This document shows, piece by piece, positions 1 through 7,715 of a stretch of DNA of 12,318 bases. A model generated the notes under the pieces. That model was given only the letters and a program-made list of their open reading frames with translations, did not search any database and was not told the origin of the DNA. The translations under genes were made by a program, and so were the position numbers. This stretch comes from Gracilaria caudata (taxonomy: Eukaryota; Rhodophyta; Florideophyceae; Gracilariales; Gracilariaceae), in assembly GCA_030374735.1 (NCBI GenBank), contig JASCIV010000785.1, positions 1 through 12,318 on the forward strand. The letters run 5' to 3'. Numbering within the stretch: the first letter of the stretch is position 1; every line of letters begins with the position of its first letter.

Positions 1-144
1 AATGCATTGAGAATGCCTTGAAGATTTAAGAAATTTAGCTGTGTTACTTAGTAGAGAATGAAGATTCAATGACGGAAGGTTCTGCCTGGGCTCGCAAATG
101 AGTGTATCTGCCTGAGATGAGAAAGATGAATTGTTACGGCGATT

Positions 145-783
145 TTATGGATTGCGGTGCACATGAACTGCTGCTTCTTCGTCTGTACCGAATTGTGGAA
201 GAATGTCTGTTCCATACTTATGCTCTTTCAAACAAGAATCATAATTTGATTTTTGGCTTTTTGAAAGAGCGCTTGGGTGGTTCAAAAGGAATGAAGTGTT
301 GATGTTTCTCACAGCTGCTAAACCGAAGGTTGATGGATTCCCAAGAAGGTAATCCACTGCCTCCTGTGCCCCAACAGTCCTTACTCCGGTAGAATTCCGG
401 GCAATAGCCCCCAGTAACTTTCTGTCATCTTCTAATCCATTTTGAAATTGTCGCACTCGACGCAGGCATTCAATATCGAATAATGGATTTTTGTCCGTCT
501 TAACGGCGTACGAACAAACATACATGGACTCTGGTATACCAGTCCCGGTAATTATCGTCACGTCAGAATTTAAATGATTCATCGCTGTTAACAACGGATG
601 AGTTGAGTTAATATAGGGCGATGTTCGAGGAGCAAGAGCAATATACCTTTTTTCCCCAGATTTTGCAATTCTCATGGAAACGCATCCTCTCTCTTGTGTT
701 AAGAAGGGAAACAGGAAACGACATATTTCTTCATCTTTTAAACAATAATTGTTACACTTATGAAATTGTGTTGCAAGAGTCGT
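145..783 (-). pseudogene. Helitron Rep C-terminal part: zinc motif and Y2 catalytic motif
   Basis: This is the same frame as the HUH segment, separated only by TAA 784-786. It begins with FHKCNNYC (His at 760-762, Cys at 754-756 and 742-744) followed by ICRFLFP, the Helitron Cys/His zinc motif. About 70 residues on is MYVCSYAVK, whose tyrosines (codons at 520-522 and 508-510) match the two catalytic Tyr of the Helitron Rep spaced by three residues, with the conserved Lys after them. A GAQEAVDYLLG stretch, also typical, follows. The frame stops at 145-147, short of any helicase motif. Upstream context and shared frame argue that this was one Rep domain. The C-terminal helicase is either outside the window or lost. 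Confidence 0.8.
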
Positions 784-1900
784 TTATCTGAGGTGTCTGT
801 TGCTCTCCACACTTCCATCGAAAGATAATTCATTACATGGCCTGGACAGAACTGCATATCGGTCTGCTGCAGTAAGCGGGTTAGGTATCGAATTTCCATA
901 CGTAGAAAGCGGAGCATAGAGGTACAGCGGAATAGATTGTGCGGATTTTGGCTCAGGAATACTAGTAATTGGAATATCTGGAGGAAGAATAGCGGTGGAG
1001 TACATTTCAACAAAGTTAACAATCTCTTCAGCATTGAGATTCTGTGTTTCTGATAAGTCCGGGCATTTCTTTTCCAGCCAGACCAGCAAATGAGAATGTG
1101 GAGAGAAACGAGCTTGCGGTTCAGTGCGTCCTAAATATGCCACAATTTTTCCAAACGGTTTTGTTTCGCCTAGAAGAAAGTTGTTCAGTAGGGAATGCAC
1201 TCGTCGATGAAATAGTGTAACGGCAGCTACAGGATTGGAGGCCAAAAGATCTGCTCTTTCCCTGGTTGTCAAACCTTTGGCTGATTCTAAAGTGAGACTT
1301 GGATCTACTTCACAGGATAAATAGGGAACAGTCATATCGGCGGCACTCATTGTCATGAATATCTGGCAAGGTCCAAATCTGGTGAGGTATGCCCATGCTT
1401 TTCGTCTAAATGATGCCCAGAATGCCGGAGAACCTCTCAAACTCTCGAAGGAGGCATTTAGTAATCCTGAGCGGAGAAGATAATCAATGCGTTTCGCAAT
1501 AATCGATGCCGGAGTGGTAGATGCAAGAAGGTCTCGCACCTCCAGAATTGCGTTATCCGACCTCGTTCTGAAGGGGGCAAATGAGCATAAACCTGTAGTT
1601 CTTTTTCGCTAAAGAACAGAATGAACGAAGAAAATGAACTCTAGGTCGTTTGCAAATCGTGAGTGGTATACAGAGAGAGCGATCTTTATCCAACTTCCAA
1701 GAGAGCATCCAACTGACTTCGGTCCTCCGGTACCGTACGGGAAAAGCACAGGGAAGTAAGACCCTAAATTGTTGAAGGCGACATATGATGGCAACATATG
1801 ATTCCGACGATAGACAAATGGCCTCAACATGTGCTGAATCAATAGCAGGGCGTGATAATTGTTCTCACTGCCATCCAGGCCTGAAACAGCATTTTAAAGA
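784..1900 (-). pseudogene. Helitron Rep N-terminal part: FPYGTGG block and HUH motif (frame 3)
   Basis: The frame enters near 1900 and shows SYFPVLFPYGTGGP (about 1719-1758), then the FANDLEFIFF block. It meets TAG at 1609-1611 exactly where relatives have the Gln of VLQRR, so CAG to TAG is likely. The same frame continues with a Helitron_like_N region: GSPAFWASFRRKAWAYLTRFGPCQIFMTMS, with FGP and the T/S-A-A-D pattern, and the metal-binding PHSHLLVW (His codons at 1096-1098 and 1090-1092). This is the HUH motif with Ser as the middle residue. The segment ends at TAA 784-786. Both breaks are nonsense changes without a frameshift, so decay here looks modest. Confidence 0.85.
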
Positions 1901-2745
1901 ACTCAAATACTGCTTCTTCATCAATAGGGCCCTGCGTTCCTCTCTCTGCCTCTGTCTGTTCTTCAAGAAGAAATGCACTTGAAGAGACAAGTTCTGAACT
2001 GTTTGGCTTTTTGCGTATGTGTACGTCTTCTTGATTTTGAGCATGTCCAATTTCAGGAAGTTGTGATTCAGCGTGGGCAATATCTTCCATGCAGGATATC
2101 TCGTCAAGTGCAGTATGATCAAGTTCTATTCCAAGATAGAGAGGATTGTTTTCCAACAGCCATTGGAGAGCTTGTCTGACTCTCATCGAACTGACTTCAA
2201 CATTTTCTCTTTGCTCGAGTAAAATTTTGAAAATGATGCTTGGTCTGCGAGGCAACCGTTTGGCTAAGTCAAGTACGGGATTGGAAAACGTCACTGGCGC
2301 TCCTTTTGAAATTTGTTGACCAAATCCAGCTTGTGTTCTCTGCATATATATTGAAGGAAGCCGAAGGCAAACTAATTGTCGTTCGCATTTCGAAAGAACG
2401 GAAAGCTGGTTTGGTACGGTGTCGCAGAAATTTCATCCGTTTTTTAGTGCATACAACGGAATTATCTTTTGTCGTAGAGAAGCAGTACAAGAGGGACAGA
2501 CGAATACAGCATTGCGATTGTGAAGATCGGGATATATCCTTTTGTCAAGCCTATTCATCCATTCAATCCAAACAGTATGGTCTGGAACACTGGGGCTACT
2601 CTACGCTACATGACGGCCACAAACTCTGCATATGAAGTAGTTATTTGGGGCCACTTGGCGGATATGAGTAACAATGTCATGATGCATTTGCTGGCGAATA
2701 CAATTCATACAATCGTTGACATCCTGAGAAATTTCCAGGGAAAAC
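1839..2745 (-). pseudogene. Helitron replicase zinc and DUF6570-like segment (frame 2)
   Basis: This minus-strand frame carries a CRVC pair (codons at 2619-2630) and a CPSC pair (2487-2498), spaced like the zinc-binding region at the front of Helitron proteins. It continues through IPLYALKNG, a CERQLVCLRLPS stretch, and the VRQALQWLLENNPLYLGI block typical of DUF6570 (family knowledge, not searched). In-frame stops sit at 2433-2435 (TGA, where family members commonly have Trp after the asparagine-glycine) and 2601-2603 (TAG), with another TGA near 2750. Downstream of about 1900 the homology moves to the next frame. An intact 168-residue stretch remains between 2342 and 1842. This is a decayed coding region and not an expressed gene. 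Confidence 0.75.
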
Positions 2746-3021
2746 ATATCTCACACTCCTGCAGTGTATTACATTTCGTAGCGACTCTTCTCGAATGCTT
2801 AAAGCATTTGCTTCTGTCCATGCTGAAGTACATGAATTGCTGGGAGTTATTTTTCTCTTCTTGTAATACGTTCGACTGTTTTGTACTTTTCGTTTAGGTT
2901 TTGTTTTCTTTTGAGGCCTTTGAAATCTTTTACGCGATACAATGTCATTCATAATGGAAAGGAAGAGGTTCTCAGAAAAGGTTGGTTGAACTAAGATTCT
3001 GCACTGATGTTGTGAAAGCAT
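2677..3021 (-). pseudogene. Helitron replicase N-terminal basic segment (frame 1)
   Basis: An open frame from an ATG at 3021 encodes 114 residues rich in Lys and Arg (for example KKTKPKRK and YYKKRK), then a mixed stretch. A basic, low-complexity N-terminus ahead of the zinc region is usual for DUF6570-type Helitron proteins and may aid nuclear entry or DNA contact. By 2745 the recognisable homology has moved to another frame, so the last 20 or so residues here are probably out of frame. The assignment rests mostly on position directly upstream of the better-supported segment. The sequence alone would not identify it. Confidence 0.4.
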
Positions 3022-3873
3022 TTACAAACTTAAGTTTTTTGCACACGTCATTGATCTCGTGGAGGCCTGAATGACACTTAATACTTATCACCTATTTACA
3101 TTCTTGTTGGATATGACCGCTAACGAATTTGGGACTTCACCTCTTCATTGTTGCGGGATGTCTTCAATTTGATTTGACTCAAATTGATAACCTACACGTT
3201 ACATAAGAAAAATTTTGCGTGAAATGCAAAACATAAAAACCATATTTTTAATACGGTTTGGATAATAAATAATAAACTTCTAAGGCGAAATGGAAAGATA
3301 GAATTACTTAAAAAATCATATTTTGGAGAAGTGAAGGGCCAAAATATTTGCTACGTAAGAATCAAAAATAATATAAAATTTGGTGTAATCAATGGTAGTA
3401 TTTGTTCTTTGCGTATTGAAAACACTCGTGACTTTAGACTAGAAAATTGGGAACACCGTGCTCTGTGAGATTAAACACAGAAGTAGATTGTACTTAGATT
3501 ATGGGCAATTAGAAAGCGTATGAAGTCATTTCTATCTAGAGCACATGCTTTTTTGGGCGCAAACAAAAATGTATGGATCCACAGTTGCGTGAACATGACA
3601 TATGCGCTTCATTTGCATGAAAATCACATTTGCACTGCGGTTACGTGAACATGACATAATGTTATGCAATGAATGCACGTGTAAACTTTCCGTAGCATTT
3701 TTCCTCGCTGGACAAACACGTGCACATAAGATTCCAATTTCCTTCGCTGTGAGAATGAATGAGTAGTGAGACGTTGGAGAACAAGACTGTGTGTCTGGTT
3801 CTCCTTAGCACTGCTTTAATAGTGAAAGAAGCAGATGCGTAAACGGGTGCAATTCTATGTAAATGGGTGCCAC
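3022..3873. other. AT-rich non-coding stretch
   Basis: I see no coding homology or RNA gene. Roughly 3170-3560 is notably AT-rich, with runs such as the AATAAATAATAAA near 3264. The only clear structure is a 21-bp imperfect direct repeat near 3582 and 3638, listed separately. The 5' end of the Helitron should fall somewhere here, because the element reads leftward, but I could not mark a convincing 5'-TC terminus. Confidence 0.5.
3582..3658. repeat. Two-copy 21-bp direct repeat, 56-bp spacing
   Basis: Copies at 3582-3602 and 3638-3658 share 19 of 21 positions, with the identical core CGTGAACATGACATA (3588-3602 and 3644-3658). ATGCA/TGCAT-rich sequence lies between and after them. It may be a chance or local tandem duplication, or part of a satellite or transposon subterminal region. 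No function is evident. Confidence 0.7.
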
Positions 3874-4176
3874 CTAATGTATAGTACTACTGACATTCGC
3901 GGAACAAGCGGCAACCAAGTTTTGACAGAGGATAATAGTTTCTGTCGATCCGTCTAAAGTAAATTGAACATCAATTGTGCCACTTAAATTCAATCTTGTG
4001 ACTTGGGCTAGGTAAAACTCCATTGTAATGTTGTTTAGTATGTGTATCTGGGAACCGACTGTAAGATTAGACGCATCTGCATTGATGGTTTGCGTGTTCT
4101 GTGGGACGTTTGCATGCAAAATATATCCATTGTTTTGAGAATAAATTTGCATCCGAGTAGGTGCGTTTTGATTCAT
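3874..4176 (-). CDS. Small hypothetical protein with a Tudor-like pattern
   Basis: A 100-residue ORF with an ATG at 4176 (AAA immediately before it) ends in TAG. Residues 1-37 are Asn/Gln-rich and look disordered. Residues 38-90 run LTVGSQIHILNN, then EFYLAQVTRLNLSGTIDVQF and LDGSTETIILCQNLVAA. That spacing (VG-x-x-h-x-h, aromatic-x-A-x-V, G-T-I-x-V-x-F, then a short strand) is the five-strand layout of Tudor/SH3-like barrels that read modified histones or bind small ligands. I infer this from pattern only. A TATAAA lies 83 bases upstream of the ATG on the same strand. There is no signal peptide or membrane segment. It could still be a chance ORF or a piece of a larger gene, but the hydrophobic alternation favours a real protein. 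Confidence 0.5.
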   Translation of the reverse strand: MNQNAPTRMQIYSQNNGYILHANVPQNTQTINADASNLTVGSQIHILNNITMEFYLAQVTRLNLSGTIDVQFTLDGSTETIILCQNLVAACSANVSSTIH

Positions 4177-4253
4177 TTTGTTCCTTCTTATTCTTGTGCT
4201 TCAAGCCGGTGTTCGTCTGCTTTGCGAAGAAATCACACAAGAAGGAATTCGCA

Positions 4254-4259
4254 TTTATA
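4254..4259 (-). promoter_or_regulatory. Candidate TATA box for the small Tudor-like gene
   Basis: The minus strand reads CTATAAATG over 4252-4260, with TATAAA at 4254-4259. It sits 83 bases before the ATG at 4176, which would leave a 5' leader of about 50 bases if transcription starts 25-30 bases downstream. The match is to the core consensus only, and AT-rich DNA gives such hits by chance. Confidence 0.3.
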
Positions 4260-4479
4260 GACCCATTCGCATCCAAAATATTAGCACATCTGCGGTAAAA
4301 TATGCTGTAACAAGAAGCAACAAAAGCAAATCCACACAGTGTGTTTTGCGAGATATATATTATTCATAAAAAGGTATATTCTTTTTCTTTGCAAATTGTG
4401 AAACGTAAAGTTGCTTTTTGCGTTGAAAAACTGTGTAGCCACTTCGCGTATATGCGTTGCTGTTGTGACCCAAAACGGA

Positions 4480-4510
4480 CACCCTAGATTCAGGATCTGA
4501 ATCCTAGGTG
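4480..4510. repeat. Short imperfect inverted repeat
   Basis: GATTCAG (4487-4493) and CTGAATC (4497-4503) flank a 3-base centre. The outer CACC/GGTG also pair, with a three-base CTA/TAG mismatch block between, giving 14-base arms in total. It could be a protein-binding palindrome or a minor hairpin. No function can be assigned. Confidence 0.5.
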
Positions 4511-4727
4511 CAGCCCACATGTTGAGGACAACGCGCGCTCGATGCCGCCGCTGCGCATGAACGCTGCCAGTACTCGCGACGACGGGGCTGCGCGTGAACG
4601 CAAATGATGCCAACTCACGCGAGCCACAGAACTTTCGAGAGCATCGGCACACAAATTACGCCAAAGCTTGACGCTACGCAGTCCTCGACAATTTGACACA
4701 GCGTTCACCTCTTGTATGAAGTGCGCA

Positions 4728-4791
4728 ATGAATGCTTGACAGTTTTGCTCTATGATTGTTATATCCTAGAGCAAAACTGTCAAGCATTCAT
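4728..4791. repeat. Perfect 25-bp inverted repeat with 14-base loop
   Basis: The left arm 4728-4752 (starting ATGAATGCTTGACAG) and the right arm 4767-4791 (ending CTGTCAAGCATTCAT) are exact reverse complements over all 25 positions. The loop TGATTGTTATATCC is at 4753-4766. Pairing stops at the next base out (A4727 against G4792). The seven bases flanking each side show no target-site duplication. A perfect stem this long is not expected by chance in 12 kb. Possibilities are a small-RNA precursor, a foldback or MITE remnant, a transcript-end structure, or a recent palindromic duplication. Confidence 0.9.
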
Positions 4792-4990
4792 GGCAGAAAT
4801 ACGCCCCTGATAAAATCTCCACATACGCAATTGCTGAAAAGCGTGAGGACCTAGCGCGGCGTGAATAAACATTTGATGCTATGCTGTCGTGCTTGGCTGG
4901 AATACTGTATCGTTAAGAATCAACTTCGTCTTGCCGCGATGTAAACTTTTTTCATTTATGGATAGCGCTTTTAAACGGCGATCGCAGAAC

Positions 4991-5047
4991 ATGAGCGCGA
5001 TTGGCGAAGACGGAAGGCTTGGACATCCTTCTTTCCGCCAAAGATAG
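4991..5047 (+). CDS. Short upstream ORF (18 codons) before the cysteine-rich gene
   Basis: ATG 4991 to TAG 5045-5047 forms an 18-codon frame that ends 10 bases before the ATG at 5058, in a different frame. If the transcript starts upstream of 4991, ribosomes would meet this ORF first, which could lower translation of the main gene. It may equally lie upstream of the transcription start. The peptide shows no homology. Confidence 0.25.
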   Translation: MSAIGEDGRLGHPSFRQR

Positions 5048-5057
5048 GACTTGGAAA

Positions 5058-6341
5058 ATGGGTTTGTTTGTGATGCTCTTCACTCTAGTCGCGTCGGGTT
5101 TCGTTTGGCCGTATTTTGGCCAGGATTGCGATGCTAGGAACTACATATCATCTGGAGGGGAATGTCAGCCCTGTATCGCCGGCTCATTTCAACCTCTTCC
5201 AAACCAGTCGTCCTGCATCCCTTGCGAAGATGGTCTAGCGAGTACTTCAAACTCATCCACGCAGTGTCGACCCCGTGGTGAAAATGAGATACCGAGCATG
5301 TTCCGTAATAGACGCGATTGCACTTCTGGATTCGTTCGCTCTCAGGAATCCAATGAATGCGTCCCTTGCCGACCAGGAACATACCAGCACACTTCTGGGT
5401 TCGATCGCGCATTTGAAGCGTGCTTCAATTGTAGCGCGGACGAATTTCAACCGAGCTTTGGTCAAACTGAACGTCTCCCCTGTCCAGAAGGCATGGGAGC
5501 AGATGCAGGTTAAGATAAGTGCGTCCCTTGTGATCAGTTTACGTGCGCCAATTGGCCGGAGTTCCACTCATTAGGAGGAGTGACATGTCTTCGTAACGCA
5601 TTCCCGACACCTAGACCGGGACCAGATGGACTTCTGGAACGGGTCTTCTGCGCAGGCGGGCTTGGAACTCAGGTCGACATTTCAAAGTGCACTTTCGTTC
5701 CGTGCCCAGATGGAACTGTTGTCATGAGCGACGGGACCTGTGGCACGTGCAGTCCTGGCACTTCCTACAGCAGAACTGTGTACAAATGTCAGCCTTGTGG
5801 ACCGCGTAAGTTCATGGACGTAGAAAACGTTATAAGCGGCTGTTTTGATTGTGCTGATGACAGTTTTTCACTTCCGGGTGCCAGTGAGTGTATGAAATGC
5901 CCAATCAATCAAGGCCTTATGGGAGATGGAAGTTGCGCCACATGTGAACCAGGAACTTTCTACAATGAAGAGGAGCTGCGATGTGAACTTTGCCCTCCAA
6001 ATACGTTCAGTCGGGGAGGTTTGACTGTACAGTGGGTTTTTGACTCCACCAAGAAGTGCACATCATATCCATCGAGCACTTTCTCTTTTGCCGGATCTGA
6101 TACATTTCGGGAGGACCTTTGCCCTAGAGACAACGCTCGCATGAAGGAAACCGGCGAGTGCGGAACGTGTCCTCCGGGGAAGGAATATAACCGAGCGCTT
6201 ACCACTTGCGAGAGATGCGTGGGTATGTTCTCTTTTGAGCCTCAGGTTAAAGGAAATTTTGGTCTGTTTGGCTGCAGACCTTGTTACCGCGGAAGCGTTG
6301 ATGTGGATATGACGATGTGCAATGTTTCGCCCCGTTCGTAA
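5058..6341 (+). pseudogene. Secreted cysteine-rich repeat protein (GCC2/GCC3 or ephrin-receptor-like), with in-frame TAA
   Basis: ATG 5058 has a good context (AAAATGG) and begins a hydrophobic signal peptide, MGLFVMLFTLVASGFVWPYF, with Cys starting at residue 24. What follows is a chain of repeats of the form C-x-P-G-T/S-F/Y ... C-x-x-C, for example CQPCIAGSF, CVPCRPGTY, CGTCSPGTS, CATCEPGTF and CGTCPPGKE, as in GCC2_GCC3/ephrin-receptor-like and TNFR-like cysteine-rich modules of secreted or surface proteins. No transmembrane segment follows. The frame is one piece of 427 codons, except that codon 152 (5511-5513) is TAA. Past it the repeat resumes at once (DKCVPC) in the same frame, so only the stop breaks it. 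It could be a recent pseudogene, a sequencing error, stop read-through, or a 66-nt intron (see findings). If translation ends at the TAA, the product is a 151-residue secreted fragment. The role (surface, matrix or adhesion) is inferred only from the family. Confidence 0.75.
5509..5574 (+). other. Possible 66-nt GT-AG intron covering the in-frame stop
   Basis: CAG/GTTAAG at 5506-5514 resembles a 5' splice site, and the stretch ending TTCCACTCATTAG at 5574 resembles a 3' splice site. Removing 5509-5574 keeps the frame (GADAG joins to GVTCL) and deletes the TAA. Against it, the stretch itself encodes KCVPCDQFTC, which fits the cysteine repeat, so it looks like exon. It may be an exitron-like, optionally spliced segment, or simply coding DNA with a nonsense change. 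Confidence 0.3.
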
Positions 6342-6445
6342 GAGCAATGAATTTCTAAGCCTTTAGCGGAGACCGAACAACTGCCTCATTCTATGGTGAC
6401 GCTTGCCTAACCAAAATTAAATTGAACTTCTGCCCTTACGAGGGC

Positions 6446-6451
6446 AATAAA
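6446..6451 (+). terminator. Polyadenylation signal AATAAA of the cysteine-rich gene
   Basis: AATAAA lies 105 bases after the TAA at 6339-6341. Directly before it is a small hairpin, TGCCCT-TACG-AGGGCA (6431-6446, 6-bp stem, 4-base loop). The placement fits a short 3' UTR. The hairpin differs from the histone stem-loop consensus, so no histone-type processing is implied. Confidence 0.5.
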
Positions 6452-7340
6452 GAATCAATCTAGAGTACACACTCTCGATTGCAGAGGGTGAGGGCTCTCT
6501 TCGGGATCCTGATACGTTTTCTAAACTAGAACAATAGAGGGCTTTTTGGAGCCCTGCAGGAAGCTTAGGGGAAATGCAAAAAGTACTGAGCACAAAGTTT
6601 GCACGAAAGTTGACATATAGCAGAATTTGCTACAAAAATAATGGAGAACAATAATTGTTATTTCGTTTCCGTTTTCATCATGTTGCTGTGCTTGCATGAT
6701 GAGAATGTATCTAGTGCTACGTAGTGAACCACAGGACATTTCTCAGTTATGGACAGGACTAAGACATGGACATGGCAGAAGTCGGACACCACAAGAATAA
6801 GAACGACCTAAGGATCCAAAGTGGATTAGATCCCAAAGCCTGAGATGTTCTGTCAATGAGTGCCAAGTGAAGAAGGCTTTACACCCACCCACGTGCACAC
6901 GTTTGGATCTAAGACGCGAGCTCGTACGAAAATTTTTCGCTTCACTCTTGACTCAAAAGAGTTTTCAGCTCCTCGTTCCCGTGCCATATCGTAGCTGTCG
7001 GCGATCGGCCGCTGCGTCCCGCACTCTTTCGTACCTTCGTCTTCGCCGTACAAGCCCCCCGCGGGGCGCCATTTTTCTCCAAAGGTTTCGCGTCACCCGC
7101 AACATACCGACGCCGATGCCGTAGAGGCGGCACACGAATTCAGAGATGCGATCTCAGTGGCTAAGAACCCATCAGTGGCTGCAAAGGGAGATGGAAAACA
7201 AGGAGGCCACATTCCATGACTATTCCTATTGAGTGATTCTGCATGAATCAAGCCTATTCGAACAGTAGACGTGACCTGCATCCATGTTGGCAGCTTTGAC
7301 CGCTGAGTTAGCCACCAGGAAAGCCATGCTCCGCGCGTGC
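6452..7340. other. Intergenic stretch without recognisable genes
   Basis: ORFs of 60-85 codons on both strands around 6850-7130 overlap one another, and none shows a domain I recognise. A minor inverted repeat (TCATCATG at 6675-6682 and CATGATGA at 6695-6702) is present. The GC-rich 6960-7120 part could be an old gene remnant, but I cannot identify it. Confidence 0.45.
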
Positions 7341-7375
7341 CCGGTCATTTGGCTCCCCCTTCGCGATCGTTCCAG

Positions 7376-7690
7376 TTATGGAGATCGCGCGAATGCGAAC
7401 ACATCCATGGCCGCTTTCCGCGACGCGTCAGTTGAGGTGAGCATACATTCGCCGCGCTGCATGTCGCACAACTTCCCCACTCCAGACTGAACACACGACA
7501 CGATTCGCGAACCGCGTGCATCCACTCCCACACGTACCAATTGGTCGTCGTGCGTAAGCGGCTCCCCAACAGTACGACCTCTTTGCACATCCCATACTCG
7601 CACCATCTTGTCCCACGACTTCAATAACGATACCACTGTTATCGGCCTTCTTTGTCACGCAACTCACCGCTCTGGTGTTGTAATAGAGTG
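7376..7690 (-). pseudogene. WD40-repeat fragment, frameshifted
   Basis: The minus strand reads NTRAVSCVTKKADNSGIV in one frame (to about 7640) and then SWDKMVRVWDVQRGRTVGEPLTHDDQLVRVGVD plus ARGSRIVSC in the next. Together these form a WD40 repeat and the start of another (GH-like turn, x-SWDK-x-VRVWD-x). The style with GEPLTH resembles WD40 arrays of large NTPase-WD40 proteins. A further GKLCDMQRGECM has Cys where WD repeats have Trp. Only about two blades are present, with a frame change near 7640 and no start or flanking repeats. A WD40 propeller needs about seven blades, so this is a remnant. Confidence 0.6.
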
Positions 7691-7715
7691 GCACCCACTT
7701 AACTATTACGACCAT

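Larger units (their letters stand above)
1..3021 (-). mobile_element. Degenerate Helitron (autonomous-type, 5' coding half, truncated at left edge)
   Basis: Translating the minus strand from about 3021 down to 145 gives a recognisable Helitron replicase in family order: basic N-terminus, CxxC pair, DUF6570-like segment, FPYGTGG block, Helitron_like_N/Rep region with HSH, then the zinc motif and the tyrosine motif. Helitrons move by rolling-circle replication with a HUH-type Rep fused to a Pif1-like helicase. The helicase would follow Rep, to the left of base 1. Bases 1-144 show no clear homology. The reading frame is broken by at least one frameshift near 1900 and by in-frame stops at 784-786, 1609-1611, 2433-2435 and 2601-2603, so this copy cannot make a full protein. 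I could not find the 5'-TC or CTRR-3' termini. The outer limits are therefore only those of the coding homology. Confidence 0.85.
4261..4990. other. Intergenic region between divergent genes, holding hairpins
   Basis: The small gene at 3874-4176 reads left and the cysteine-rich gene reads right, so this stretch probably holds both promoters. Short ORFs on both strands here have no recognisable domains and overlap each other. Two inverted repeats, at 4480-4510 and 4728-4791, are described separately. GC content rises in 4510-4700 relative to the flanks. Confidence 0.5.

Noticed and set aside
5511..6350. Possible alternative genetic code with TAA/TAG as Gln
   Set aside because: TAA in the cysteine-rich gene and stops in the Helitron fall where Gln would fit, and the cysteine-rich gene has a TGA shortly after its final TAA. 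But the 318 codons of DNA2 and about 300 of the reductase use only CAA/CAG for Gln and contain no TAA or TAG, so the standard code with mutation is simpler.
6431..6446. Histone-type 3' stem-loop
   Set aside because: It has a 6-bp stem and 4-base loop, but the loop TACG and the stem sequence do not match the histone consensus, and the gene is not a histone.
6675..6702. 8-bp inverted repeat TCATCATG/CATGATGA
   Set aside because: Short arms with a 12-base loop are expected by chance in 12 kb.
6853..7133. Opposed ORFs in the GC-rich 6.9-7.1 kb segment
   Set aside because: Open frames on both strands reflect low stop frequency in GC-rich DNA. No domain was recognised.
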